From DASQZK01 sp963771005 (lineage in GTDB: Bacteria; Bacteroidota; Bacteroidia; Bacteroidales; GCA-2748055), in the NCBI GenBank assembly GCA_963771005.1, contig CAVYRO010000008.1, positions 1,798,001 to 1,862,000 on the forward strand: 64,000 nt of DNA, given 5' to 3'. Below are positions 35,912 through 45,299 of the stretch, piece after piece. The stretch's first letter is position 1. Every line of letters starts with the position of its first letter. A model generated the notes under the pieces. The model was not told where the DNA came from. It saw only the letters and a list, made by a program, of their open reading frames with translations, and made no database searches. Both the position numbers and the translations under genes were made by a program.

Positions 35912-37769
35912 ACTGAAATATTTCTTTTTGTTTCTTTTTCCCGCGGTTCCCGGATTGCTGACTGCCCAGGAAGTCATGATCCCCCTCGAGGGGAACCCGG
36001 TGGCGCAGGATTATTACGATCGTCTGCCCGTTCCACGCAAGGCTGTTCCGGCCGACACGGTGGAGTTGCCGTTCAGGGATGATTTTTCCGATTCGTACAT
36101 TCAGCCTAAAACCTCATTATGGAGCGACAGGTTTGCGTTTATTAATAACGATTATCCCGTTTTCCCGGTGACTGCCGGTGTAGCTACTCTCGATGCCCTT
36201 AGCTACGACGGGACAGAATATCCCGGAGCCGGTACCATTCCCTACATCGCCGATTATCTGACATCAAAACCTGTGAACCTTGATTATCCTGCGGGTGACA
36301 GCATCTATCTGAGTTTTTTCTACCAACCCAAAGGAAACGGCGAGATCCCCGATTCAAGGGATTCGCTCTGTCTCGATTTTTACCGTCCTGGCTCAAATAC
36401 CTGGAAGCGTACCTGGGCCATCCCCGGCGACAGTCTCAGACCTTTCAAGAGAGTGATGATCCCGGTAACCGATACGGCATACCTGAAGAAAGGATTCCGA
36501 TTCCGTTTTTTTAATTATGCCAGCCAGGCTGAGAACACCGATTATCCTGATCTTCGCGCCAATGTCGATCATTGGAACATCGACTATGTATACCTGGACA
36601 GGGGCCGGCGCATTTCCGACACCGTACTGCGGGATGTTACCTTTGTAAATCCACTGTCCTCCCTGCTGAAGGATTATGAATCCATTCCCTGGAAGCATCT
36701 TCCGACCGCTTACAATACCCAGCGTACCGCCTTTATCCCGGCGATCATCATGAATCATGATTCCATCACCCGGAATGTGACAAAGGCCCTCGAGATCACC
36801 GATCTTAACAGCGGGTTCACCTATAAAGCCACACCCGTGGCCAATGACATCGCTGCCGGTGACAGCGTCAATTACCTCTATACCTACGATTATCCATTTG
36901 ACTTTGGTAACGGGAATTCCGCTTCCTTCCGGATCAAAACCATTATCCGGACTGATATCTTCGACTATAAACCAAATGATACTCTCCGCTATGTTCAGGT
37001 ATTCGGTAACTATTATGCTTACGATGACGGTACGGCTGAAGCGGGTTACGGTCTGAGGGGACAGGGTACAAAAAATTCCTCGGTGGCTGTGAAATTTGAA
37101 TCTTTCATTCCCGACAGCATCCGTGCGATCGATATGTATTTCAACAAGGTCATTGACAGCCTCAACCTGAAGTACTATTTTTACCTCTGCGTATGGGACG
37201 ATAACAACGGGAAACCAGGTAACCTCTTATATACAAAGACAGGCGAGAAAGTTCAGTACAGTGGCAGCCTTAATCATTTCGTACGCTACTCCCTCGATTA
37301 TCCCGTGCCGGTTTCCGGTCCTTTTTATGTAGGTTGGACCAAAACAGTGGATAAGGTTTCCAATATTGGCATTGATCTCAACCGGAATCATAAAAACAGG
37401 AACTTCTACAATACAGGCAATGGATGGGTTAACAGCCAGTTTGCTGCTTCTCTTATGATACGGCCTGTCCTCGGTGCGAGTCCCCTGACCGGTACAGGTC
37501 CGGTTCTGAACCCGCCCCTGGAGGATGAAAATTTCAGCGTCTATCCTGTTCCGGCCGACAGGTACCTCCATGTCGGGGTTGATGATCCGGGGATCAGCGG
37601 TCGCACGATAATTCTTATGGACATCACCGGCCGCAGGCTGGGTGAGTACGATCCCTCCTCCGTGAAAGAAATATACACCGGCGATCTGAAACCGGGCATT
37701 TATTTCGTGGTCCTCAGCAATTCACTTACCGGCAGGCAAATTACACGGAAGGTCATCATCAATCATTAA
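35895..37769 (+). CDS. T9SS type A sorting-domain secreted protein
   Basis: 624 residues from the ATG at 35895 (GGA just upstream; overlaps the PASTA gene by 17 bases). Signal peptide MKRLSKLKYFFLFLFPAV...TAQ. The body is beta-rich with no recognised enzyme domain; 'FRDDFSDSYIQPKTSLWSDR' near residue 55 looks like the beta-jellyroll start seen in many T9SS cargoes. The last 75 residues are a Por-type sorting domain ('FSVYPVPADRYLHVGV', 'LMDITGRRLG', 'LKPGIYFVVL'), which sends the protein through the outer membrane by the type IX system. Function unknown. Confidence 0.85.
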   Translation: MKRLSKLKYFFLFLFPAVPGLLTAQEVMIPLEGNPVAQDYYDRLPVPRKAVPADTVELPFRDDFSDSYIQPKTSLWSDRFAFINNDYPVFPVTAGVATLDALSYDGTEYPGAGTIPYIADYLTSKPVNLDYPAGDSIYLSFFYQPKGNGEIPDSRDSLCLDFYRPGSNTWKRTWAIPGDSLRPFKRVMIPVTDTAYLKKGFRFRFFNYASQAENTDYPDLRANVDHWNIDYVYLDRGRRISDTVLRDVTFVNPLSSLLKDYESIPWKHLPTAYNTQRTAFIPAIIMNHDSITRNVTKALEITDLNSGFTYKATPVANDIAAGDSVNYLYTYDYPFDFGNGNSASFRIKTIIRTDIFDYKPNDTLRYVQVFGNYYAYDDGTAEAGYGLRGQGTKNSSVAVKFESFIPDSIRAIDMYFNKVIDSLNLKYYFYLCVWDDNNGKPGNLLYTKTGEKVQYSGSLNHFVRYSLDYPVPVSGPFYVGWTKTVDKVSNIGIDLNRNHKNRNFYNTGNGWVNSQFAASLMIRPVLGASPLTGTGPVLNPPLEDENFSVYPVPADRYLHVGVDDPGISGRTIILMDITGRRLGEYDPSSVKEIYTGDLKPGIYFVVLSNSLTGRQITRKVIINH

Positions 37770-37780
37770 GAAATGACCCT

Positions 37781-38812
37781 ATGCAGGATGAATTCAATGA
37801 TAACCAGGAGTTATATGAACATCACCGCATCGGGGTGGACAAGGGCCAGGCACTGGTAAGGATTGATAAGTTTCTGTTTAACCGTCTCGAACAGATTTCC
37901 AGGACCCGGATCCAGTCTGCATCAGCTGCCGGGAATATCCTGGTGAATGATAACCCTGTAAAAGCCAATTACAAAGTAAAACCCGGGGATATTATTTCTA
38001 TTGTCCTTCCGCATCCCCCGAGGGAGATTGAGATACTGCCTGAAAATATTCCGGTAACCATCGTATATGAGGATAACGACCTCCTGGTGGTAAATAAAAA
38101 GGCGGGGATGGTAGTGCATCCCGGTTATGGAAATTATACAGGCACCCTGGTCAATGCGCTGATGTACCACCTTCGCGACAATCCCCTTTTTCAGTCCGGG
38201 GAACTTCGACCGGGACTAGTCCACCGGATCGACAAGAACACTTCCGGGCTTCTCGTGGTGGCGAAAAATGAAATGTCGGTCAACAAACTAGCCCGGCAGT
38301 TTTTTGAAAAAACCAGCCGGCGCACATATCACACACTGGTATGGGGAAATATGGAAGAGGATGAAGGCACCATCACGGGTAATATCGGGAGAAATCCGAA
38401 AGACAGGAAAAAGATGTTTGTTTTTCCAGACGGATCGGATGGCAAACCGGCGATAACCCATTACAGGGTTCTCGAAAAGTTCGATTACGTCAATCTCGTC
38501 GAATGCAGGCTGGAAACAGGCAGAACGCACCAAATCAGGGTGCATTTCCAGTATGTAAAACATCCCGTGTTCAATGACGCCGATTATGGTGGTGATCAGA
38601 TCCTGCGGGGCACAACCTTTACCAGGTACCGCCAGTTCGTGCGAAACTGTTTTTCAGCCCTGCCCCGGCAGGCGCTCCATGCAAAATCACTGGGCTTCCG
38701 GCATCCTTCCACGGGTGAAGAAATGAATTTTGATTCCGAACTTCCGCCAGACATGACAGAAGTCCTGGAAAAATGGAGAAGGTATGTCTCGGGACGCGAA
38801 TTTTTCGAATGA
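37781..38812 (+). CDS. rluD: RluA-family 23S rRNA pseudouridine synthase, RluD-like
   Basis: 343 residues. N-terminal S4 RNA-binding domain (about residues 20-85: 'FLFNRLEQISRTRIQSASAA', 'GNILVNDNPVKANYKVKPGD'). Catalytic motif HRIDKNTSGLLVVAKN with Asp151. 'LETGRTHQIRVHFQYVKHP' near residue 245 is the conserved C-terminal motif. S4 plus catalytic domain fits RluD (23S rRNA 1911/1915/1917), although RluC-type specificity cannot be excluded. It lies 11 bases after the T9SS gene. Confidence 0.88.
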   Translation: MQDEFNDNQELYEHHRIGVDKGQALVRIDKFLFNRLEQISRTRIQSASAAGNILVNDNPVKANYKVKPGDIISIVLPHPPREIEILPENIPVTIVYEDNDLLVVNKKAGMVVHPGYGNYTGTLVNALMYHLRDNPLFQSGELRPGLVHRIDKNTSGLLVVAKNEMSVNKLARQFFEKTSRRTYHTLVWGNMEEDEGTITGNIGRNPKDRKKMFVFPDGSDGKPAITHYRVLEKFDYVNLVECRLETGRTHQIRVHFQYVKHPVFNDADYGGDQILRGTTFTRYRQFVRNCFSALPRQALHAKSLGFRHPSTGEEMNFDSELPPDMTEVLEKWRRYVSGREFFE

Positions 38813-38865
38813 ACGCGTAGTTCACTCCCCGTTATTTTAATTAAAATTGAAAAAAAATCTGCTGT

Positions 38866-39849
38866 ATGAGTAAAGTGATAGCCATTATAGCCGGCGGGAC
38901 ATCTTCGGAGTTCGTGATCTCGGTGAAAAGTGCCGAACAGGTGAAATCCCTCATCGATACTTCAAGGTACACACCCTATACGATCCTGGTCAGAGGATGG
39001 AACTGGAAAGCGGTTTCCGCCGAGGGTGCCGAGTCTGATGTGGATATGAACGATTTCAGTTTCCAAACGGCTGAAGGCAGGGTAAAGCCGGAATATGCCT
39101 TCATCATCATACACGGAACGCCGGGTGAGGACGGGAAGATCCAGGCCTATTTCGATATGCTGCATATCAGGTACAATACCGGAGGGGTCATGTCTTCCGC
39201 ACTCACATTCAATAAGTATGTCTGCAAGATGTACCTGAGAAATTCAAACATTCTCACGGCAGAATCGATGCTCATAACCAGGGAAAGTCAGCCCGATCCC
39301 GGTGAAATCGAGGGCAGGCTGGGACTCCCCTGTTTTGTTAAGCCAAACAGCGGCGGCTCCAGTTTCGGCACTTCCCGGGTGAATAAAAAGGAAGATCTCT
39401 TTCCTGCGATCGAAGCAGCCCTGAAGGAGGACAGCGAAGTGCTTATTGAATCTTTCATAGGTGGTACCGAACTGACCTGCGGGGTTCTGAAGACCCGGGA
39501 TGAGGAAATGCTTTTTCCGGTAACTGAAGTCGTATCCAGGAAAGAGTTCTTTGATTTTGAAGCGAAGTACACCGCGGGCATGGCTGATGAAATAACGCCG
39601 GCCAGGATCCCTGACCATACCCGGGATAAATGCCAGGCGCTGGCCTCACAGATCTATGATCTGACCTTCTGCCGGGGTATGGTAAGGGTGGATTTTATTT
39701 TAAAGGGTGATGACCTGTATTTCCTTGAAATAAATACCGTTCCCGGTATGAGCCGTGAGAGCATCATTCCTAAACAGATAAGGGCAGCAGGGTTTCGCGA
39801 GGATGAGGTGATCAATCTTATTATTGCGGATACGTCGGATGAAGGTTAA
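38866..39849 (+). CDS. ddl: D-alanine--D-alanine ligase
   Basis: 327 residues, ATP-grasp fold. 'IAIIAGGTSSEFVISVKSA' at the N-terminus, 'FIIIHGTPGEDGKIQAYFD' near residue 75, 'PCFVKPNSGGSSFGTSRV' near residue 148, 'ELTCGVL' near 203 and 'FLEINTVPGMSRESIIPKQI' near residue 288 are Ddl signatures. It makes the D-Ala-D-Ala dipeptide for peptidoglycan. Its stop codon directly abuts the stop codon of the convergent biotin carrier gene (39849/39850), so there is no room for a terminator between them. Confidence 0.95.
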   Translation: MSKVIAIIAGGTSSEFVISVKSAEQVKSLIDTSRYTPYTILVRGWNWKAVSAEGAESDVDMNDFSFQTAEGRVKPEYAFIIIHGTPGEDGKIQAYFDMLHIRYNTGGVMSSALTFNKYVCKMYLRNSNILTAESMLITRESQPDPGEIEGRLGLPCFVKPNSGGSSFGTSRVNKKEDLFPAIEAALKEDSEVLIESFIGGTELTCGVLKTRDEEMLFPVTEVVSRKEFFDFEAKYTAGMADEITPARIPDHTRDKCQALASQIYDLTFCRGMVRVDFILKGDDLYFLEINTVPGMSRESIIPKQIRAAGFREDEVINLIIADTSDEG

Positions 39850-40386
39850 TCAGAATTTCTCAATCTCGAGCATCACATCATCTTTCATCACCGAATCGTT
39901 CTGCTTTATATTTACTTTGGTGATACGTCCGGATACATTGGAAACAATCTCATTCTGCATTTTCATGGCTTCCAGGATGAACAATGGTTCCCCCTGCTTA
40001 ATTTCGGAATTTTCCTCCACCATGACATCCAGGATCTTTCCCGGCATCGGTGCATTGATGATCTCAATCCTTGAAGTCGACCCGTTCTTGCTGAGGGTCT
40101 TCATCCGCTTATAGGAGATGGGAGTTTCTATGGTGAAGTAGTGCCATACGCCGTTGATCATCACGGTGTATTTGTTTTGGTTTTTCTCCAGGATCTCGAC
40201 CTGGTACTTTTTGTTTTTATAGATAAGCCAGGAGAAACCTTCGGGATCTTCGAGGATCCGGATTTCAAGCCTTTTTCCCTTTACCTTTACCTTCTCGCTC
40301 AGTGGGTTTGACACCTCGAATTTTTTATTTGAAGGTGTGCAGGCAATAAATTTATCCTTGGATGATTTTCCGTTTTGACTGCTCAT
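39850..40386 (-). CDS. Biotin carboxyl carrier subunit of acyl-CoA carboxylase
   Basis: 178 residues. The C-terminal 75 residues are a biotinyl domain with biotin lysine K142 in ILEAMKMQNE and 'NAPMPGKILDVMVEENSEIK' before it. Residues about 20-100 resemble the small beta domain between biotin carboxylase and carrier in PCC/MCC alpha chains ('YKNKKYQVEILEKNQNKY'). So this looks like the C-terminal half of a fused alpha chain made as a separate protein. Last gene of the CT-BC-BCCP operon; 12-base gap to the carboxylase gene. Confidence 0.9.
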   Translation of the reverse strand: MSSQNGKSSKDKFIACTPSNKKFEVSNPLSEKVKVKGKRLEIRILEDPEGFSWLIYKNKKYQVEILEKNQNKYTVMINGVWHYFTIETPISYKRMKTLSKNGSTSRIEIINAPMPGKILDVMVEENSEIKQGEPLFILEAMKMQNEIVSNVSGRITKVNIKQNDSVMKDDVMLEIEKF

Positions 40387-40398
40387 AACTCTGTAAAT

Positions 40399-41904
40399 TT
40401 ATAAGGACCTGAGTCTCTTTTTCAAAACCCAGGGAGCCATATTTTTGCCCTTATCGAAATCGACGACGCGTTTTTCCTCACTGTCGATATCACGCACGAA
40501 ATCATAGGTTGCAAAAAAGGCAGCAAGCATTTCCTCATCCGGATCCTGGTAGTAGTGGGTTTTCATTTCATTAATGAGGAAAGAGGTATCATACTTTCCT
40601 TTCCTGAAATTTTTATTGACAAGTACGGCTTTGCAAAAGGGGATAGTGGTTCGTAAGCCTTTGATCCAAAGTTTTTTCAGGGCATTACTGGAATAGGAAA
40701 TGGCTTTTTCCCTGGTCTCGCCGTGAACGATCAGCTTTGCGATCATGGAATCGAAATAAGGGGTGATGAGTGAACCTTCGATAACACCTGTATCGATGCG
40801 GATATTTTTCGATCTCGGGTAGGAGATTTTTTTGATAGTCCCCAGGCTTGGTGAAAATCCGGCCTGCACATCCTCTGCATTTATCCTGTATTCGATAGCC
40901 CAGCCGGTTGTTGTTATTTCTTCCTGTTTCAGGGGGAGTGATTCTCCCTCGGCGACTCTTATCTGCCACTCCACAAGGTCGAGCCCCGTAACCATCTCGG
41001 TGACCGGATGTTCAACCTGTATACGTGTATTCATCTCCATGAAGAAGAAGTTGGATTTTTCATCAAGAAGGAATTCGACGGTCCCGGCGCTGTAATAGTT
41101 CACTGACCTGGCGATCCGCACAGCGGATTCTCCCATGGTTTTCCTGAGTTCCGGGGAAAGCACGGATGAGGGCGATTCTTCGATCAGTTTCTGATGCTTC
41201 CTCTGAATGGAACATTCTCTCTCCCCAAGGTGAATGATATTGCCCTTTTTATCCCCGAAAACCTGGAATTCGATATGTCTTGGATTCTTTACGTACTTTT
41301 CGATGAAGACCGAAGGGTCACCGAAAGCCTTCTCGGCTTCCGAACTGGCCATCCGGAACATTTTCTGGATGTCTTTTATATTTTCCACGATCCGCATCCC
41401 TCTTCCTCCTCCACCTGAAGCGGCCTTGAGAATGACAGGAAAACCGATCTCGGAGGCGATTTTAGCAGCCTCCTCCGGAGAATCGATATTGCCTTGGCTG
41501 CCTTCCAGCAGGGGAACCTTATGTTCCCTGGCCAGCTGCTTGGCAATGGTTTTGTTTCCCATCTGATAGATCGCATCCGGCGAAGGGCCTATAAAGATCA
41601 GTTTTTCCTCCGTGCATCGCCTAGCAAAATAGGGACTTTCAGCAAGAAAGCCGTACCCGGGATGAACGGCATCAATCTTATTTTTTTTCGCTGCCTGGAT
41701 GATGGCCTCAATATCAAGAAATTCCGGTATGTCATCAAGCTTCTCTGTAAAATCAATGATATGATCCGCTTCGTTCAGATAATAGGCATACGGCTCTTTT
41801 GATGTCTTGATCACCCAAGTTTTAATACCAAGCTTCCTGGCTGTCTGAATCACTCTTACAGCAATTTCTCCACGGTTTGCAATGAGGATGCTCTTAATTT
41901 TCAT
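40399..41904 (-). CDS. Biotin carboxylase subunit of acyl-CoA carboxylase
   Basis: 501 residues. ATP-grasp enzyme: 'ILIANRGEIAVRVIQTARKL' at the N-terminus, 'VHPGYGFLAESPYFARRC' near residue 78, the glycine-rich 'ILKAASGGGGRGMRIV' near residue 160, 'ERECSIQRKHQKLIEESPS' near residue 228 and 'FFFMEMNTRIQVEHPVTEMV' near residue 287. It carboxylates biotin using bicarbonate and ATP. The C-terminus has a roughly 50-residue extension beyond the core ('FATYDFVRDIDSEEKR'). Nine bases separate it from the upstream carboxyltransferase gene. Confidence 0.93.
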   Translation of the reverse strand: MKIKSILIANRGEIAVRVIQTARKLGIKTWVIKTSKEPYAYYLNEADHIIDFTEKLDDIPEFLDIEAIIQAAKKNKIDAVHPGYGFLAESPYFARRCTEEKLIFIGPSPDAIYQMGNKTIAKQLAREHKVPLLEGSQGNIDSPEEAAKIASEIGFPVILKAASGGGGRGMRIVENIKDIQKMFRMASSEAEKAFGDPSVFIEKYVKNPRHIEFQVFGDKKGNIIHLGERECSIQRKHQKLIEESPSSVLSPELRKTMGESAVRIARSVNYYSAGTVEFLLDEKSNFFFMEMNTRIQVEHPVTEMVTGLDLVEWQIRVAEGESLPLKQEEITTTGWAIEYRINAEDVQAGFSPSLGTIKKISYPRSKNIRIDTGVIEGSLITPYFDSMIAKLIVHGETREKAISYSSNALKKLWIKGLRTTIPFCKAVLVNKNFRKGKYDTSFLINEMKTHYYQDPDEEMLAAFFATYDFVRDIDSEEKRVVDFDKGKNMAPWVLKKRLRSL

Positions 41905-41913
41905 AAGATGGAT

Positions 41914-43473
41914 TTAAAGAGGAATATTTCCGTGCTTTCTTGAGGGAACATTCACATGTTTATTCTCTAAAGCTTCGAAGGCATTGATAAGTTTCAGCCG
42001 GGTGATGGCTGGGTCGATGACCTCATCAATATATCCCTTTTCATCAGCTATGTATGGATTGGCAATTTCATTCCTGTATTTTAATGCCAGTTCTTTCCGG
42101 AGTTTCTCAGGATCTTCGGCTTTTGCAAGTTCCCTTTTGTAGAGAATGGCTACAGCGCCTTCGGGACCCATAACGGCAATCTCCGCTGTGGGCCATGCAA
42201 AATTGAAATCACCGCCCAGGTTTTTACTGTTCATAACGCAGTATGCGCCGCCGTATGATTTGCGTAATATCACGGTTATTCTCGGAACAGTTGAATCGGC
42301 ATATGCATATAAAAGTTTTGCTCCATGCCTGATGATGCCGTTATGTTCCTGGTCAAGCCCGGGCAAAAATCCCGGAACATCCTCAAGGGTAAGAATAGGA
42401 ATGTTAAACGCATCACAAAAGCGGACGAAGCGTGCAGCTTTCATGGAACTGTTAATATCGAGGGTGCCTGCAAGAACCTTGGGCTGATTCGCAACGATCC
42501 CTATCGTCTTTCCTTCCAGCCTGCCGAAACCGATAATGATATTCTGGGCGTAATTTTCTGAAATCTCGAAAAAACTGCCCTTGTCCATGATCAGGTTTAT
42601 TACATCCTTAACATCATAGGGCTTATTAGCGTCGTCGGGTACGATATCCCTGAGTTTCTCCTCGATAGTCCTGGCCTGCTGTGTGCCGTAATCGATAAAG
42701 GGAGGATTTTCCAGATTATTTGAAGGAAGATAGGAAAGCAGCTTTTTCACTCCGAAAAGTGTATTCTCTTCATCCTCATAGATCATGTGCGCGATGCCGC
42801 TTTTTTTCGCGTGTACCTCCGCACCCCCGAGATCCTCGGAACCCACGTCTTCGTTAAGTACCTCTTTCACGACATTGGGACCGGTTACAAACATGTAACT
42901 GGTTTTATTGGTCATGAAAATAAAATCGGTGATTGAAGGTGAATAAACAGCTCCCCCTGCTGCAGGGCCCATAATGACCGATATCTGAGGTATTACACCC
43001 GAAGATTTCACATTCCTGTAAAAAATGGAAGCATACCCTGCAAGACTCGCCACCCCCTCCTGTATACGGGCACCGCCCGAATCGATGATCCCGATAAGCG
43101 GCGCTCCCATCTTCAGGGCCATATCCTGTATCTTCGATATCTTCTGGGCATGCACCTGTCCTAACGATCCTCCCATTACATTGAAATTCTGCGAATATGC
43201 AAAAGCAAGCCGGTTACTGATTTTACCATGCCCAATGATAACGCCGTCCCCAAAATTCTGACTTGTTTTTCCAAAACCCGACGAACTGCTGGCAGGTGTG
43301 CTGAATGCATCAATTTCTTCGAATGTACCTTCATCAAAAAGAATCTCAATTCTTTCCCTGGCTGTAAGCTTCCCCCTGGCGTGTTGTTTTTCGACTATTT
43401 CGGGGCCATTCTGCTCCTGATATAATTGTTCACGCTCAAGGAACCTGGTAAAATTTCTACCTTTTATATCCAT
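41914..43473 (-). CDS. Carboxyltransferase subunit of acyl-CoA carboxylase
   Basis: 519 residues, PccB-like fused carboxyltransferase. 'GKLTARERIEILFDEGTFEE' near residue 35, 'IIDSGGARIQEGVASLAGY' near residue 130, 'GPAAGGAVYSPSITDFIFM' near residue 170, 'LEDVPGFLPGLDQEHNGII' near residue 372 and 'AEIAVMGPEGAVAILYKREL' near residue 430. It is a clear paralogue of the 12339-13883 protein, but from a complete operon, so propionyl-CoA (or another acyl-CoA) carboxylase is the likely activity. First gene of the operon. Confidence 0.9.
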   Translation of the reverse strand: MDIKGRNFTRFLEREQLYQEQNGPEIVEKQHARGKLTARERIEILFDEGTFEEIDAFSTPASSSSGFGKTSQNFGDGVIIGHGKISNRLAFAYSQNFNVMGGSLGQVHAQKISKIQDMALKMGAPLIGIIDSGGARIQEGVASLAGYASIFYRNVKSSGVIPQISVIMGPAAGGAVYSPSITDFIFMTNKTSYMFVTGPNVVKEVLNEDVGSEDLGGAEVHAKKSGIAHMIYEDEENTLFGVKKLLSYLPSNNLENPPFIDYGTQQARTIEEKLRDIVPDDANKPYDVKDVINLIMDKGSFFEISENYAQNIIIGFGRLEGKTIGIVANQPKVLAGTLDINSSMKAARFVRFCDAFNIPILTLEDVPGFLPGLDQEHNGIIRHGAKLLYAYADSTVPRITVILRKSYGGAYCVMNSKNLGGDFNFAWPTAEIAVMGPEGAVAILYKRELAKAEDPEKLRKELALKYRNEIANPYIADEKGYIDEVIDPAITRLKLINAFEALENKHVNVPSRKHGNIPL

Positions 43474-43844
43474 AAAGAAACAGGTTTCGATTGACTCATG
43501 CGAAAATAAACGACAATTTAGTCTTTTTTACCCGGATTCACAATAACCGGTGATTTACCTCCCTAAAACATGATAAAAGTCAACCTTTTTTTTGCCCTTG
43601 CAAATGTAACAAATAAATTAATTTTTAGAATTTTTATCAACAATAATATTGTAAAAAAGGGGTAAGTTGCTGTATGCCATTTTTTTAGGCAACGCACATT
43701 TCTCGACTATTTTTTTTACTTACAGGATGGGGAAATCAAAATAAATATTTTGCACCTGCCAGATAATATTTAACTGCCAGATGATAAGTATGATAATCAT
43801 AAGAACATCCTGACAGGAAAAAAGATCGATCGGCAACGGGTAAT

Positions 43845-43879
43845 AAAAAAAACCGCTGCCGGGAAATTACCCGGCAGCG
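43845..43879 (-). terminator. Intrinsic terminator of ssb
   Basis: A perfect 10-bp stem: CGCTGCCGGG (43854-43863) and CCCGGCAGCG (43870-43879), loop of six. Read on the minus strand it is followed by a run of eight T (the A-run 43845-43852). It is about 50 bases after the ssb stop. A second, weaker inverted repeat (TTAATGAATG, 43884-43893, with 43914-43923) lies between it and the stop. The rest of 43474-43844 is AT-rich with no gene; it has the small palindrome ACAATAATATTGT near 43640. Confidence 0.88.
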
Positions 43880-43930
43880 ATAATTAATGAATGAAAATTA
43901 CCCCAAAATTAACCATTCATTAACCCCAGA

Positions 43931-44272
43931 CTATTTTTCCTTCGAGGAAAGTAAAAGGAGATTTTCGGCATAGACTTCGGTTCCATACTTTTTATTACCC
44001 TCCTTATCCTCCCAGGAATTGGTACGAATTTTACCCTCGATATACAGCGGACTTCCCTTTTTCACAAACTTTTTCACGATCTCGGCCTTTTTGTTCCACA
44101 CAACGATACGGTGCCATTCGGTCTTATCGACGACTTTGCCTTCCTTATCGGTGTAATTTTCATTGGTTGCCAGGGAAAAATATGCCATTTCCATATTATC
44201 CCTGATCTGGTTTACGTGAGGATCCTCGCCGACATAACCGACGAGCGTTACTTTATTAATTCCGTTTTTCAT
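43931..44272 (-). CDS. ssb: Single-stranded DNA-binding protein (short form)
   Basis: 113 residues from the ATG at 44272; the frame continues to 44320 but the OB-fold begins at 'INKVTLVGYVGEDPHVNQI'. 'MAYFSLATNENYTDKEGKVV' and 'TEWHRIVVWNKKAEIVKKFV' followed by 'KKGSPLYIEGKIRTNSWED' are classic SSB segments. The protein ends right after the OB-fold (LLLLSSKEK), without the Gly/Pro linker and acidic -DIPF tip that recruits partner proteins. It could be a secondary SSB. It has its own terminator. Confidence 0.92.
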   Translation of the reverse strand: MKNGINKVTLVGYVGEDPHVNQIRDNMEMAYFSLATNENYTDKEGKVVDKTEWHRIVVWNKKAEIVKKFVKKGSPLYIEGKIRTNSWEDKEGNKKYGTEVYAENLLLLSSKEK

Positions 44273-44528
44273 GATAATGAGTTTTAGTTGCTTTTCATCC
44301 CTTAATGTGAAAAAAGTCAAAATCTCAGCTACCCAAAACGGAAAAAATTCAGAAAAAATGAAAATAAAATTATATGTAATTGATTTTCTGGTATTTAAAA
44401 TTTAAAATTTAGCATTGCTGGTTTCATGAACGCGAAGGAGGAATGTGGAAGGAGAATAGTGCAGATCAGGCGGATGATCGCAGCTTTTTAATACCAGCTA
44501 TGGAACAACCTGCTATGCAAATCTTTGG

Positions 44529-45299
44529 TTATTCAGTTTCCGGCAAAAGTTCGAGAATACGGGCCGAAGGAACGGCATAAACGGAGTTTCTGATGTTCAG
44601 TTGATTGAAACTTTCCCTTGCCTGAGCAAGTTCACCGAGCTTAAGATAACAAAGACCGAGATACCATTGGCAATGTTCCTGGCAATAATTGAATTCCTGG
44701 TTAAGCACGAAGCGGAAATCGAGTGCTGCATCCCTGTGATCTGAAGCTGCCATTTCCGCAAGACCGCGATAGAAATGTGCGGTGTAGTTGGAACTGTCCT
44801 GCCCGATTATGCCCGACAGGGTGGTTGCCGAACGAAAGTATTCGCCACTGCGGTAAAGATACACCCCCATGGAAAGCGAATCGGCTTCGGTGCTTTGGCT
44901 GGAACGGCTTGTGATGTCCTGGGAATATACCCGGTAAAATTTGGAATAGATCCTGTCCGGATCATTCTTCATCCCGCGGAACGAGAAAAAGACAGTTAGG
45001 GTAAGGATCAAAAAGGCAGGTAGAACATAGACATATGAATAAATCCGGCGGCGAGGCCTTCCTGCTTCGGATGAAACGTCTGTAAGGCGGCCGGGAGCGA
45101 TTTTGTAATGAAATATTTCTGATATTTTACGCCTGAACCTGAAATCGTCATGGTTTTCAAGCGTCGTATCGATCAGCTTATGAAGTTCAAATTCTTTCAG
45201 GAGAGTGGGATTCAAGAGGAGTTCCTCCCTGAACTTCAGAAGCTCCTCCTCTGACATTTTACCATCGAGGTATTTTTGAATTTTCTTTGTATGCTTCAT
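44529..45299 (-). CDS. Single-span membrane protein with TPRs, probable anti-sigma partner
   Basis: 256 residues. N-terminal cytoplasmic part 'KKIQKYLDGKMSEEELLKFR' resembles the start of anti-sigma-like proteins of Bacteroidota, one membrane helix at about residues 88-108 ('YVLPAFLILTLTVFFSF'), and a periplasmic part with two to three TPR-like repeats ('GVYLYRSGEYFRSATTL', 'FYRGLAEMAASDHRDAAL', 'WYLGLCYLKLGELAQARESF'). Its start lies inside the preceding sigma factor gene (41-base overlap), so the two are translationally linked. The anti-sigma role is inferred from this pairing and topology. Confidence 0.6.
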   Translation of the reverse strand: MKHTKKIQKYLDGKMSEEELLKFREELLLNPTLLKEFELHKLIDTTLENHDDFRFRRKISEIFHYKIAPGRLTDVSSEAGRPRRRIYSYVYVLPAFLILTLTVFFSFRGMKNDPDRIYSKFYRVYSQDITSRSSQSTEADSLSMGVYLYRSGEYFRSATTLSGIIGQDSSNYTAHFYRGLAEMAASDHRDAALDFRFVLNQEFNYCQEHCQWYLGLCYLKLGELAQARESFNQLNIRNSVYAVPSARILELLPETE

